Shown here: piece after piece, positions 1 to 9,200 of the stretch
Layout of the letters: every line of letters begins with the position of its first letter
Position numbering within the stretch: the first letter of the stretch is position 1
Position numbers and translations under genes: made by a program
NCBI GenBank assembly: GCA_009917445.1
Contig: QZEE01000014.1
Coordinates: 38,491-102,490, forward strand
DNA from: a bacterium D16-76
GTDB taxonomy: Bacteria; Bacillota; Clostridia; Oscillospirales; Acutalibacteraceae
DNA: 64,000 nt
Direction of reading: 5' to 3'
Notes under the pieces: generated by a model
What the model was told of the DNA's origin: nothing
What the model saw: only the letters and a program-made list of their open reading frames with translations
Database searches by the model: none

Positions 1-40
1 TGCGGACAGCACAAAATCATTATACTATGTTGAGGAGAAA

Positions 41-1498
41 ATGGCAATGGAGAATGTAAGGACAAGGTTTGCCCCCAGCCCTACCGGCTTTATGCATGTG
101 GGCAACCTGCGCACGGCTTTGTACGCGTACCTGGTGGCAAAATCCCAGGGGGGAAAATTTATTCTGCGCATTGAGGACACGGACCAGGAGCGCTTGGTGG
201 ACGGCGCGGTGGATATGATCTACCGGACGCTGGAAAAGGTGGGCTTAAAGCATGACGAGGGGCCGGATGTAGGCGGCTCTTTTGGCCCTTATGTGCAGAG
301 TGAAAGGCTGGGCCTTTATAAGCCCTATGCCCAGCAGCTGGTGAAGGAGGGCAAGGCGTATTACTGCTTCTGCACCAAAGAGAGGCTGGAGGGGCTAAAG
401 GAGGAAAACGCCTTTGGCGGTTATGACCGCCACTGCCGGGATTTGCCGGAGGAGGAAGTGCAGCGCCTTTTGGACGCGGGCACACCCTACGTCATACGGC
501 AGAAGGCGCCCCTGGACGGCGCGACTACCTTTCAGGACGCGGTGTTTGGGGAGATCAGCATTGAGAACAAGGAGATTGAGGACCAGGTGCTTATAAAGGC
601 CGATGGGTTCCCCACCTATAACTTTGCCAATGTGGTGGACGACCACCAGATGGGCATTACCCATGTGGTGCGGGGGTGCGAGTTTTTAACCTCTACCCCC
701 AAGTATAACCTGCTTTACGAGGCTTTTGGGTGGGAGGCGCCCACCTATGTGCACCTGCCCCTTATTATGGGGCGCAACGAGGACGGCTCGGTGTCAAAGC
801 TGGCCAAGCGCCATGGCTCCACCAGCTTTGCGGGGCTTTTGGAGGAAGGGTACCTGGCGCCGGTTATCACGAACTTTATTGCCCTGCTGGGCTGGGCCCC
901 TAAGGATAACCGGGAGGTCTTCTCCCTGGCGGAGCTGGTGGAGGCGTTCTCTATTGAGGGCGTCAGCAAGTCGCCGGCGGTGTTTGACTATGAAAAGCTT
1001 ACCTGGTTTAACGGCGAGTACATTAAGGCCATGGGAGAGGAAGAGTTCCTGCAAAATGCCAGGCCCTATTACAAAGAGGTCTTTGGGGAGGAAGAGAAGC
1101 CCTGGGCTGTGCTGCAAAGCATTTTGCAGGCGCGCATTGCCAAATTTAACGAGATACCGGGGCTGCTGCATTTTTTAAAAGAGCTGCCCGATTACCCGGT
1201 GGATTTCTTTGTAAACAAAAAAAGCAAGGCAAACTTGGAGAACAGCCCCCAGATGCTTACGGCGGCGCTGGATGTGCTGCGACAGCTCCCCCAGTGGGAG
1301 CTGGATACGATACACGAAGCGCTAATCGGTTTGGCGCAGAAGCTGGAAGTGAAGAACGGCACCCTGCTGTGGCCTGTGCGCATAGCGGCGGCGGGCACCC
1401 TGGTGACCCCTGGCGGGGCTATGGAGATCTTGGCCCTGCTGGGCCGGGAGGAAGCCATACGGCGGCTTACCCTGGGGCTTGGGAAGCTGGGGGCGTAG
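41..1498 (+). CDS. gltX: glutamyl-tRNA synthetase
   Basis: Class I aminoacyl-tRNA synthetase that attaches glutamate to tRNA-Glu in the cytoplasm. The 485-residue length is normal for bacterial GluRS. The HIGH-type motif is seen as PSPTGFMHVGN at residues 12-22, and the KMSKS loop lies near residue 253 as KLAKRHG. The serine usually found in that loop (KLSKR) is alanine here. The ATG at 41 follows GAGGAG at 31-36; a second ATG two codons later is also possible. The glutaminyl-tRNA synthetase gene starts about 30 bp downstream, so the two are probably co-transcribed. The promoter is probably left of the window. Confidence 0.95.
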   Translation: MAMENVRTRFAPSPTGFMHVGNLRTALYAYLVAKSQGGKFILRIEDTDQERLVDGAVDMIYRTLEKVGLKHDEGPDVGGSFGPYVQSERLGLYKPYAQQLVKEGKAYYCFCTKERLEGLKEENAFGGYDRHCRDLPEEEVQRLLDAGTPYVIRQKAPLDGATTFQDAVFGEISIENKEIEDQVLIKADGFPTYNFANVVDDHQMGITHVVRGCEFLTSTPKYNLLYEAFGWEAPTYVHLPLIMGRNEDGSVSKLAKRHGSTSFAGLLEEGYLAPVITNFIALLGWAPKDNREVFSLAELVEAFSIEGVSKSPAVFDYEKLTWFNGEYIKAMGEEEFLQNARPYYKEVFGEEEKPWAVLQSILQARIAKFNEIPGLLHFLKELPDYPVDFFVNKKSKANLENSPQMLTAALDVLRQLPQWELDTIHEALIGLAQKLEVKNGTLLWPVRIAAAGTLVTPGGAMEILALLGREEAIRRLTLGLGKLGA

Positions 1499-1526
1499 GG
1501 ACAATAGAAAGGATGAAGTAAAAGAT

Positions 1527-3215
1527 ATGAGCAACGCAAAAAATTTTGACGAGGTGGTTTCCACCAACTTTATCGACGACTTTGTGAAAGAGGATATGGC
1601 CCCTGGGGGCCGGACGGAGGGCATGCAGGTGCATACCCGGTTCCCGCCGGAGCCTAACGGGTATTTGCACGTCGGCCATGCCAAGGCTATTTATATTGAC
1701 TTTGGTACGGCGGAGCGCTTTGGCGGCGTGTGCAACCTGCGCATGGACGACACTAATCCCACCAAGGAGGACGTGGAGTATGTGGATGCCATTAAGGAGG
1801 ACATCCACTGGCTGGGGTATGACTGGGGGGACGGGTTCTTCTATGCCTCGGATTACTTTGAGGATATGTATAAGGGCGCGGAGGAGCTGATTGAGAAGGG
1901 GCTGGCTTATGTGTGCGAGCTCTCCCAGGACGAGATGCGGGAAATGCGGGGGGATTTGACGACCCCTGCCAGGAGCCCCTATCGGGACCGGCCCAAGGAA
2001 GAAAGCCTTGACCTGTTCCGCCGCATGCGGGCCGGGGAATTTGAGGACGGGAAGATGACCCTGCGGGCGAAGATCGACCTGGCCTCCGGTAACTTTAACA
2101 TGCGGGACCCGGTGATTTACCGCATTAACCATACCCCCCACCACCGCACAGGGGACAAGTGGTGCATTTACCCTATGTATGACTACGCCCATCCTTTTGA
2201 GGATGCGTTGGAGCATATTACCCACTCTTTGTGCAGCTTGGAGTTTGAGGACCACCGGCCCTTCTATAACTGGGTGGTAGAAAACGTTACCTTGCCTTCT
2301 AAGCCCAGGCAGATCGAGTTTGCCCGTTTGGGCATTAACTATACGGTGATGAGCAAGCGCAAGCTTAGGGCCCTGGTGGAAGGGGGCTATGTGGACGGCT
2401 GGGACGACCCCCGCATGCCCACCCTCTGCGGCCTGCGCCGCCGGGGGTACACGCCCCGGTCTATCCGGAATTTTAGCGAGCGCAACGGTGTTTCTAAGGT
2501 GAACTCTACGGTGGAGTTTGGGTTTTTGGAGCACTGTTTGCGGGAAGACCTGGATCAGAACGCCAAGCGTGTGATGGGCGTGCTGCACCCGGTGAAGCTG
2601 GTGATTACCAATTACCCTGAGGGGGAAAGCGAGAGGCTTGCGGTGGAGAACAACCCCCACCGCCCCGAGGACGGTATGCGGGAGGTCACGTTCTCCCGCA
2701 CCCTGTGGGTAGAGGCGGAGGACTTCCTTACGGGGCCGGCGCCCAAGTATAAGCGCCTGTACCCCGGCGGGCCGGAGTGCCGTCTTAAGGGCGCGTACCT
2801 GATTAAGTGCGTGGGCTATGAGGCGGACGAGAACGGGAACGTTACCGAAATACATGCCGAGTACGACCCGCAGAGCCGGGGCGGCGACCCGGCGGACGGC
2901 CGGAAGGTAAAGGGGGCCACCCTGCACTGGGTGGACGCGGAAACGGCCTTTACCGCCCAGGTGCGGCTGTACGACAACCTTTTCTCTGTGGAGAACCCGG
3001 AGGAGGGGGATTTCCTGGATTATCTCAGCGAGGCTTCCCTGCAGGTGCTGGAGGGCTGCAAGCTGGAAAGCGGCCTGAAGGACGCAAAGCCTGGGGAGAG
3101 CTTCCAGTTTATGCGGCAGGGGTATTTCTGTGTGGATTCAAAGGATTCGAAGCCTGGGGCGCTGGTGTTTAACCGGTCTGTAAAATTGAAGGACAGTTTT
3201 AAGCCCGTCAAATAG
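1527..3215 (+). CDS. glnS: glutaminyl-tRNA synthetase
   Basis: Class I synthetase that charges tRNA-Gln directly with glutamine. Seen motifs are PEPNGYLHVGHAKAI (HIGH) and VMSKRKL (KMSKS), with a typical two-barrel anticodon-binding C-terminal half; the product is 562 residues. The frame is open upstream to 1479 inside gltX, but the ATG at 1527 begins the conserved start MSNAKNF and has AAAGGA upstream. Many Bacillota lack GlnRS and make Gln-tRNA through GatCAB, so this gene is family-typical but lineage-restricted and is generally regarded as horizontally acquired. It sits directly behind gltX and is followed by a terminator. Confidence 0.95.
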   Translation: MSNAKNFDEVVSTNFIDDFVKEDMAPGGRTEGMQVHTRFPPEPNGYLHVGHAKAIYIDFGTAERFGGVCNLRMDDTNPTKEDVEYVDAIKEDIHWLGYDWGDGFFYASDYFEDMYKGAEELIEKGLAYVCELSQDEMREMRGDLTTPARSPYRDRPKEESLDLFRRMRAGEFEDGKMTLRAKIDLASGNFNMRDPVIYRINHTPHHRTGDKWCIYPMYDYAHPFEDALEHITHSLCSLEFEDHRPFYNWVVENVTLPSKPRQIEFARLGINYTVMSKRKLRALVEGGYVDGWDDPRMPTLCGLRRRGYTPRSIRNFSERNGVSKVNSTVEFGFLEHCLREDLDQNAKRVMGVLHPVKLVITNYPEGESERLAVENNPHRPEDGMREVTFSRTLWVEAEDFLTGPAPKYKRLYPGGPECRLKGAYLIKCVGYEADENGNVTEIHAEYDPQSRGGDPADGRKVKGATLHWVDAETAFTAQVRLYDNLFSVENPEEGDFLDYLSEASLQVLEGCKLESGLKDAKPGESFQFMRQGYFCVDSKDSKPGALVFNRSVKLKDSFKPVK

Positions 3216-3241
3216 GCTGTGTGCGAAAGGCTCGGTGGGGG

Positions 3242-3261
3242 AGGCCCCGCGGGGCCTTTTC
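3242..3261 (+). terminator. rho-independent terminator after glnS
   Basis: AGGCCCC (3242-3248), a GC loop, GGGGCCT (3251-3257), then a T run. It ends the gltX-glnS unit. Confidence 0.75.
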
Positions 3262-3282
3262 CTATGGGCAGGAAGTTTTATC

Positions 3283-3311
3283 TTGCACCTGGGGCGCATA
3301 TGCCGTATAAT
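3283..3311 (+). promoter_or_regulatory. sigma-A type promoter for hprK
   Basis: TTGCAC at 3283-3288 and TATAAT at 3306-3311 with a 17-bp spacer, about 50 bp upstream of the hprK start. Confidence 0.7.
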
Positions 3312-3364
3312 AGGTAGGAAAGATCCGGCTGGCTTGCGGCCGGGGGAAAGAAAGGTGGATACAT

Positions 3365-4330
3365 ATGCCGGAGGAATATACGCTGCCGCTGAAGCGGATT
3401 GCGGAAGAACTGGGGCTGAAGGAGCTTTGGAGCCCTAAACCCTTGGAGGAAATTTTAATATGCTCCCGGGACGTGGATAGGCCAGCCTTGGAGCTCAACG
3501 GCTTCTGTGATTATTTTGACGCCAACCGGGTGGCAATACTGGGGCGCTCGGAGATCGCCATGCTGCGGTCGTTGGATACGGAGAAGCGCGTGGCCGCTAT
3601 AAACCGGTACTTTGCCCTGCGCCCGCCGGTGGTCATTGTGGCCCGGGATATTACCCCCTGTGTGGAAATGATGGACGCCGCCAAAGAGTATGGCGTACCC
3701 ATCCTGTCCTCTCCGGACGGCACTTCCTCTTTGATGGCTGCCCTGGTTGCCTTTTTGAACCTGCAGCTGGCCCCGCGCATTACCCGGCACGGGGTGTTGG
3801 TGGAGGTTTACGGTGAGGGCATTTTGCTGGTGGGCGACAGCGGCGTGGGCAAAAGCGAGATTGCCATTGAGCTGATTAAGCGGGGCCACCGGCTTATTGC
3901 CGACGACGCGGTGGAAATACGCCGGGTGTCCAGGAAGGCGCTGGTGGGGCAGTCGCCGGAAAATATACGCCATTTTATTGAGCTGCGGGGCGTGGGCGTC
4001 ATTAACGCCCGGCGCATTTTTGGCATGGGGTCTGTAAAGCCCAGCCAGAAGATCGAGATGTGCATTAACATGGAGGTCTGGGATCCTACGAAGGTCTACG
4101 ACCGTATGGGAATTGACAACGAGTTTACGGAGATTTTGGGCATTAAGATACCGGTGGTGACCATACCGGTAAAGCCCGGGCGCAACCTGGCGGTTATTGT
4201 AGAGGTGGCCGCTATGAACAACCGCCAGAAGGAAATGGGCTATAATGCCGCCCGCGAGCTGCTGATCAGCCTGGGCATGGACCCGGAGGACATGGCTGCC
4301 GGGGATGTACGGGTGGAGCTGGATATTTGA
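3365..4330 (+). CDS. hprK: HPr kinase/phosphorylase
   Basis: Bifunctional enzyme that phosphorylates and dephosphorylates Ser46 of HPr, the central switch of carbon catabolite repression in Bacillota. It has 321 residues, the usual length. The N-terminal domain is followed by the catalytic domain with the P-loop GDSGVGKSE (residues 157-165), the conserved RHG at 141-143, and the family signature RGVGVINARRIFG. The ATG at 3365 follows AAAGGTGG. murB lies 75 bp downstream. In many Clostridia rapZ and whiA would follow closely, but here they are more than 30 kb away. Confidence 0.95.
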   Translation: MPEEYTLPLKRIAEELGLKELWSPKPLEEILICSRDVDRPALELNGFCDYFDANRVAILGRSEIAMLRSLDTEKRVAAINRYFALRPPVVIVARDITPCVEMMDAAKEYGVPILSSPDGTSSLMAALVAFLNLQLAPRITRHGVLVEVYGEGILLVGDSGVGKSEIAIELIKRGHRLIADDAVEIRRVSRKALVGQSPENIRHFIELRGVGVINARRIFGMGSVKPSQKIEMCINMEVWDPTKVYDRMGIDNEFTEILGIKIPVVTIPVKPGRNLAVIVEVAAMNNRQKEMGYNAARELLISLGMDPEDMAAGDVRVELDI

Positions 4331-4404
4331 CCTGCATAAACCCGGCGCTGCCACCTATATTATAGAAGAGTGGGCAACGAGCCCGGCAAAAGGGAGGTTT
4401 TACC

Positions 4405-5337
4405 TTGCAAACACAACTGGATTTGTCCCCGCTGGACAGGGCCGCGGAAAAGCTGGGCATACCCAGCCGCAGACAAGAGCCTATGGCCCTGCACACCACC
4501 TTTAAGATCGGGGGGCCGGCTGGGCGTATGCTTTTCCCGGAAAACCTGGGGCAGCTTTCGGCGCTGCTGGGGGTGCTGGGGGAAGAGGGGATACCCTGGC
4601 TGGTGCTGGGCAATGGCTCGAACATGCTGGTGGCGGACGGGGGCCTGCCGGGGGCGGTGCTTTGCCTTTCCGGCGATTTTAAAAAAGCGCAGCTGCTGCC
4701 GGACGGCCGCACCCTGCGGGCCGGGGCCGGGGCAAGTCTGGCTACCGTATGCGCCTTAGCCCGGGAAAAGGGCCTTACGGGGCTGGAATTTGCCTGGGGC
4801 ATACCGGGCTCGGCAGGGGGCGCGGCGTATATGAACGCCGGGGCCTATGGCGGGGAGATGAAGGATGTTATCGCCCGTGTGCACCATGTAAGCGCCGGGG
4901 GGGACGCGGCCTCGGCTTGTGGGGAGGAACTGCGCTTTGCCTACCGCAAGAGCCGCTATACCGGGGGTACAGACGTGATTACCGCGGTGGATTTTGCTTT
5001 GGAGCCTGGCGACGGCAGCCAGATTGCCGCCAAAATGGAAGAGCTGATGGGCCGCCGCAAAGAGAAGCAGCCCTATGACATGCCCAGCGCGGGCAGCGTG
5101 TTCAAGCGGCCGGAAGTAGGCTATGCCGCCGCGCTCATTGACCAGTGCGGCTTAAAGGGGCTGCGGGTGGGCGGCGCGCAGGTCAGCGAAAAGCATGCCG
5201 GGTTTATTGTGAACACCGGGGGCGCCAGCTGCCAGGACGTGTTGGAGCTTATAGAAAAAATCAAAGAGGCTGTGAAGGCCCGCACGGGCACAGCCCTGGA
5301 ATGTGAGGTGCGGGTGCTGGGGGATACGGGCAAATAA
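4405..5337 (+). CDS. murB: UDP-N-acetylenolpyruvoylglucosamine reductase
   Basis: FAD- and NADPH-dependent enzyme that reduces UDP-GlcNAc-enolpyruvate to UDP-MurNAc in peptidoglycan synthesis. The 310-residue product has the FAD-binding motif LGNGSNMLV, the RFAYRKSRY segment, the serine-bearing AGSVFKRP motif of the type II enzyme, and the C-terminal glutamate in ECEVRVLG. The start is TTG at 4405, chosen because GGGAGG lies at 4392-4397; no better ATG exists. It is probably transcribed with hprK. Confidence 0.93.
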   Translation: MQTQLDLSPLDRAAEKLGIPSRRQEPMALHTTFKIGGPAGRMLFPENLGQLSALLGVLGEEGIPWLVLGNGSNMLVADGGLPGAVLCLSGDFKKAQLLPDGRTLRAGAGASLATVCALAREKGLTGLEFAWGIPGSAGGAAYMNAGAYGGEMKDVIARVHHVSAGGDAASACGEELRFAYRKSRYTGGTDVITAVDFALEPGDGSQIAAKMEELMGRRKEKQPYDMPSAGSVFKRPEVGYAAALIDQCGLKGLRVGGAQVSEKHAGFIVNTGGASCQDVLELIEKIKEAVKARTGTALECEVRVLGDTGK

Positions 5338-5351
5338 GGATGTGATGGGCC

Positions 5352-6215
5352 ATGTGGGTAGTCTTTGCCTTTGGTTCGGCGCTGTTTGCGGGGCTTACGG
5401 CGGTTTTGGCAAAATGCGGCATACGCTCTACGGATTCTACGGTAGCTACGGCGGTGCGGACGGTTGTGGTGCTGGCTTTTTCCTGGATGATGGTCTTTGC
5501 CGTAGGCTCCCAGGGGGAGGCGGGGCAGGTACCGCCCAGGGCGCTGCTGTTTTTGGTGCTGTCCGGGCTGTCTACAGGGGCTTCGTGGCTGTGCTATTTT
5601 AAGGCCTTGCAGGTGGGGGACATCAACACGGTGGTGGCGGTGGACAAGTCCAGCACGGTGCTGACGATTTTGCTGGCTTTCCTCTTTTTGGGGGAAGGGC
5701 TTACCCTGGTGAAAGGGCTGGGGGTGGCGCTGATTGCCGGGGGGACGGTGCTGATGCTGGAAAAGAAAGACAGGGGCGCAAACGCGGGAAAGGGCCGGGG
5801 CTGGCTGCTGTACGCGGTGGGCTCGGCGGTGTTTGCCAGCCTTACGTCTATTTTGGGCAAGGTGGGCATTGCGGGGGTGGAATCGAACCTGGGGACGGCT
5901 TTGCGCACGGGCGTGGTGCTGGTGATGGCCTGGGGGATGGTGCTGGTCACCGGCAAGGCACGGGAAGTAGCCCGCATACCGAAAAAGGAGCTGGGGTTTA
6001 TCTGCCTGTCCGGTGTGGCCACGGGGGCCTCGTGGCTGTGCTATTACCGGGCCTTGCAGGACGGCCCGGCCAGCGTGGTGGTACCCATTGACAAGCTGAG
6101 CATTTTGGTGACTGTGGTTTTCTCGTACATCGTGTTCCATGAAAGGCTTACAAGGCGCTCTGGCGCGGGGCTTATAGCTATTGTGTGTGGGACGCTGGTG
6201 CTGCTGGCCGCTTGA
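5352..6215 (+). CDS. EamA/DMT-superfamily transporter
   Basis: Integral membrane protein of 287 residues with about ten hydrophobic segments arranged as two EamA repeats. Near-repeated sequences mark the two halves: GASWLCYFKALQ near residue 77 and GASWLCYYRALQ near residue 227. Each repeat ends in an SxLFLGE- or YIVFHE-type helix. Members export metabolites or amino acids, and the substrate cannot be told here. It starts 14 bp after murB, so it is likely in the same transcript. It is the first gene that departs from the expected murB-rapZ order. Confidence 0.85.
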   Translation: MWVVFAFGSALFAGLTAVLAKCGIRSTDSTVATAVRTVVVLAFSWMMVFAVGSQGEAGQVPPRALLFLVLSGLSTGASWLCYFKALQVGDINTVVAVDKSSTVLTILLAFLFLGEGLTLVKGLGVALIAGGTVLMLEKKDRGANAGKGRGWLLYAVGSAVFASLTSILGKVGIAGVESNLGTALRTGVVLVMAWGMVLVTGKAREVARIPKKELGFICLSGVATGASWLCYYRALQDGPASVVVPIDKLSILVTVVFSYIVFHERLTRRSGAGLIAIVCGTLVLLAA

Positions 6216-6229
6216 AATCTGAAAAGGAA

Positions 6230-6262
6230 AAGCCCGCCTTCCGTATAAGGGAGGGCGGGCTT
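6230..6262. terminator. bidirectional terminator
   Basis: AAGCCCGCC (6230-6238) pairs with GGCGGGCTT (6254-6262), extended by TTCC/GGGA, about 13 bp. It lies between convergent genes. The T-rich tail is best for minus-strand transcripts. Confidence 0.8.
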
Positions 6263-6274
6263 TGCTGATGCGTT

Positions 6275-7186
6275 TTAAGGCAGCTTGTTGCCGGCGGCCA
6301 GGTACAGGGCGTACCAGTCTTCACGGGTGAGGTCGATTTCACAGGCGGTGCAGATGTCCGCCAGCCTTTCGGCGTTGGTGCTGCCGGTGATGACCTGCAT
6401 GCCTGCCGGGTGGCGGAGGATCCAGGCGGTGGCCAGGGCCTGGGGGCTGGCGCTGTATTTTTCACCCAGCTGGCTCAGCTTTTCGTTGAGCTCGGGGAAC
6501 TGGGGGTTATCGAAAAAGACACCTTCAAAGAACCCGTACTGGAAGGGGGACCAGGCCTGGATGGTGATACCCTTTAGGCGGCAGTAATCCAGCACTTCGC
6601 CGTCCCGGTCGGCGGCGTGGGGGAATTCAGTATTGGCGCAGAGGGCATGGTCTAAAAGCCCGGTGCACTTGAGGCCGAATTGCAGCTGGTTTGCCAGCAG
6701 CTTCTGCTTTAGGCCGGATTGCAGGAGCTCCAGCTGCCGGGCGTTAAAATTGCTGACGCCGAAGCGCTGTACCTTGCCGCTGGCTTCCAGCTGGTTGAAG
6801 GCTTCGGCCACTTCTTCGGGCTCCATCAGGGCGTCCGGCCGGTGGAGGAGGAGCGTGTCCAGGTGGTCGGTGCCCAGGCGGGTGAGGATGCCCTCGACGC
6901 TTTGCAGGATATGTTCTTTGGAAAAATCATACAGGCCCTTGCGGATGCCGCACTTGCCCTGCAGGATGATTTTTTCACGCAGGCCCGGCTCGCTGGCCAG
7001 AAGCTTGCCAAAGACAGCCTCGCACTGGCCGCCCCCGTAGATGTCGGCATGGTCGAAGAAATTGACGCCCATGTCCAGCGCCGTGTGGACAAAGTTGGAC
7101 AGGGCCTGGGGCTCCATATGGGCGATGCGCATGCAGCCCACGGCTATGGCGGAGGCGTGCAGGCCCCCTAAATCCCGGTATTTCAT
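6275..7186 (-). CDS. aldo/keto reductase
   Basis: NAD(P)H-dependent oxidoreductase of the AKR superfamily, 303 residues, closest in style to the YdhF-like group. The catalytic tetrad is visible: Asp and Tyr in DHADIYGGG, Lys in LQGKCG and His in LLLHRPD. The C-terminal cofactor region contains VITGSTNAERLADI. The ATG is preceded by GGAGG-like sequence (minus strand). The substrate is unknown. It is monocistronic, convergent with the EamA gene and divergent from the ABC operon. Confidence 0.9.
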   Translation of the reverse strand: MKYRDLGGLHASAIAVGCMRIAHMEPQALSNFVHTALDMGVNFFDHADIYGGGQCEAVFGKLLASEPGLREKIILQGKCGIRKGLYDFSKEHILQSVEGILTRLGTDHLDTLLLHRPDALMEPEEVAEAFNQLEASGKVQRFGVSNFNARQLELLQSGLKQKLLANQLQFGLKCTGLLDHALCANTEFPHAADRDGEVLDYCRLKGITIQAWSPFQYGFFEGVFFDNPQFPELNEKLSQLGEKYSASPQALATAWILRHPAGMQVITGSTNAERLADICTACEIDLTREDWYALYLAAGNKLP

Positions 7187-7239
7187 GGTGGTTCCTCCTT
7201 TTTCCCCTGCCGGCGTTGGGCGGGGGATTTTCTTTAGCT

Positions 7240-7267
7240 ATTATAGCATATTGTCCATAAAAGGCAA
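7240..7267 (-). promoter_or_regulatory. promoter for the aldo/keto reductase
   Basis: Read on the minus strand: TTGCCT (7267-7262), a 16-bp spacer, TATAAT (7245-7240). Confidence 0.6.
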
Positions 7268-7345
7268 GATAGTGGGGCAAAAAGGGGGCTGGGAGGATGT
7301 GAATTTTGGAGGGGGTTCTTCCTGGGAATTTATTGCGTGAAGCTA

Positions 7346-7374
7346 TTGCAAAAATTACAATTTTGTAGTATAAT
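7346..7374 (+). promoter_or_regulatory. promoter for the ABC operon
   Basis: TTGCAA (7346-7351), a 17-bp spacer, TATAAT (7369-7374), in an AT-rich stretch where TATTGC recurs several times (around 7331, 7345 and 7385). The repeats could be an operator, but no regulator gene is adjacent. Confidence 0.6.
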
Positions 7375-7449
7375 TGTTAAAAGTTATTGCAGAGTGTTGC
7401 AAGGGCTTTCCATGGGGCTTTAGAAAATGCTTTCCAAGGAGGTCGTGTG

Positions 7450-8301
7450 ATGAAAAAGACGAAAGCTTATTGGCTGTTCCTGCTGCCAAGTTTATTGGGA
7501 GTGCTGCTCTTCTACACCATCCCTTTCCTGTTTTCGTTGTACTATGCGCTGGTAGACAACATGGGCTCCCAGAGCTTTGTAGGGTTGCGGAATTTTACGG
7601 ACACGCTGCAAAATTCGCTTTTCCAGTCGGCGGCGGTGAATACGGCTGTTTTTGTAGGGCTGTCTGTGCCGCTGAGTATGGCGTTGTCGTTGTTTTTGTC
7701 CTTGTGCCTGCAGGGTATGAAAAGGGGTCGTGTGCTGGCCACTATGCTGCTGTTGCTGCCGTTGGTGGTGCCATCTGGCACGATTGTTTACTTTTGGAAG
7801 GTGCTGTTTGATTCTAACGGCCTGCTGCAAAAGATGCTGCTGCAATTGGGCTTCAACCATGAAGCCGTGGCTCAAAACGGCTGGGCCATGGGGGTGCTGG
7901 TGGCGGTCTTCTTGTGGAAGAATGTTAGCTATAATATTGTGCTGTTTTGGTCGGGGCTAAACTGGATACCCAAGACCTATTATGAGCAGATGGCCTTAGA
8001 GGGCGCGGGGAAGTGGAAGCAGTTTACAAATGTGACGTGGATTTACCTTTCGCCCACTACTTTTGTTGTACTATTGATGAGCATTGTCAACAGCTTTAAG
8101 GTGTTTAAAGAGGTGTATATGCTTTACGGGGCCTACCCCAGCCCGGACATTTATATGCTTCAGCACTATATGAACAACCAGTTCCTGTCCCTGAACATGC
8201 AGAAGCTTTCCAGCGCGGCGTACATCCTGTTTTTGGTGATCGGCATTGTGCTCCTTATCGTGTTCTATGCACAAAAGCGCGTGACCGATGCCTATCAGTA
8301 A
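7450..8301 (+). CDS. sugar-type ABC transporter permease (MalF/UgpA-like)
   Basis: Inner-membrane permease of 283 residues with six hydrophobic segments. The cytoplasmic EAA loop that contacts the ATPase is seen as EQMALEGAGKWKQF near residue 180. The start at 7450 follows AAGGAGG at 7436-7442, although the frame stays open further up. It is the first gene of a four-gene operon with a second permease, a single-TM protein and an ATPase. An extracellular binding protein would be expected for an importer of this class, but none is present. Confidence 0.88.
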   Translation: MKKTKAYWLFLLPSLLGVLLFYTIPFLFSLYYALVDNMGSQSFVGLRNFTDTLQNSLFQSAAVNTAVFVGLSVPLSMALSLFLSLCLQGMKRGRVLATMLLLLPLVVPSGTIVYFWKVLFDSNGLLQKMLLQLGFNHEAVAQNGWAMGVLVAVFLWKNVSYNIVLFWSGLNWIPKTYYEQMALEGAGKWKQFTNVTWIYLSPTTFVVLLMSIVNSFKVFKEVYMLYGAYPSPDIYMLQHYMNNQFLSLNMQKLSSAAYILFLVIGIVLLIVFYAQKRVTDAYQ

Positions 8302-8313
8302 GGGGGCATGGAT

Positions 8314-9186
8314 ATGCAGAAAAAACGGATAATGCCAAATATTATTATCGGTATTGCGGCGGTTGTGGCGGTGTTCCCCATCGTGTTTATTTTCGCCAAC
8401 TCCTTTATGGGTGGGGCGGAGATTGTCAGCCGGTATTCGGCGGAGGTGATGGAGTCTAACGCCGGGGATTTCACCTCCCATGGCATACATTTCGTAAGGT
8501 TCGGGTTGTTGCCGGAAAGCGTTACCTTGGAGCAGTATAAACAGCTTTTGCTGGAAAGCCCGGGGTATCTGCGGATGTTCTGGAACTCGGTTTTGCTGGT
8601 GCTGCCGGTGCTTTTAGGCCAGTGTGTGCTGGCTCCCCTGGCTGCATATGGGCTGGAAAATATACAGTGGAAATACAAAGAAGCCATTTTTTTTATGTAT
8701 ATTATTGTCATGCTCATGCCCACGCAGATTCTGCTGGTGCCCAACTTCATTGTGGCAGGGTGGCTGAACATCCGGGAAAGCTACCTGGCCATTATCCTTC
8801 CCGCGCTGTTCCACCCGCTGGGGGTGTTCTTGATTCGCCAACAGCTAAAGAGCTTCCCCAAAGAGTGCATGGAGGCCGCGGCCCTGGACGGGGCGGGGGC
8901 CTGGCGCACCTACTGGTATATTGTGCGGCCCAACCTGAGCTCGGTGGTGGCGGCGCTGGTGGTGCTGCTGTTTGCCGATAACTGGAACATCGTAGACCAA
9001 GCGGTAGTTTTCATTAAGAATACCTATGACAACCCGCTGTCTGTGTATCTGGGCAACGTGGTGACGGGGGATCCGGGGATGTTCTTCGCGGTGTCGGTGT
9101 TCTATCTGATACCGGCGCTGCTGGTGTTCCTTTTGGGGCAGGATTATTTGACGGAGGGCATCGCGCTGTCCAGCGTGAAGTCTTGA
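8314..9186 (+). CDS. sugar-type ABC transporter permease (MalG/UgpE-like)
   Basis: Partner permease, 290 residues, with six TM segments and the EAA loop ECMEAAALDGAGAWRTYW near residue 190. It carries an unusually long first extracellular segment (roughly residues 35-85, rich in charged residues). The ATG at 8314 is preferred because AAGGGGG at 8300-8306 leaves proper spacing; an in-frame ATG at 8308 lies too close to it. Confidence 0.88.
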   Translation: MQKKRIMPNIIIGIAAVVAVFPIVFIFANSFMGGAEIVSRYSAEVMESNAGDFTSHGIHFVRFGLLPESVTLEQYKQLLLESPGYLRMFWNSVLLVLPVLLGQCVLAPLAAYGLENIQWKYKEAIFFMYIIVMLMPTQILLVPNFIVAGWLNIRESYLAIILPALFHPLGVFLIRQQLKSFPKECMEAAALDGAGAWRTYWYIVRPNLSSVVAALVVLLFADNWNIVDQAVVFIKNTYDNPLSVYLGNVVTGDPGMFFAVSVFYLIPALLVFLLGQDYLTEGIALSSVKS

Positions 9187-9200
9187 AAGGGGGCGGCGGC

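Noticed and set aside
1467..2927. Long minus-strand open frame opposite glnS
   Set aside because: It is an antisense shadow of a high-GC gene: low-complexity His/Pro/Arg composition, no motifs, and fully covered by glnS.
5121..6140. Minus-strand frame of 339 codons across murB and the EamA gene
   Set aside because: It spans two well-supported genes on the other strand and has a repetitive His/Gln/Arg/Pro composition.
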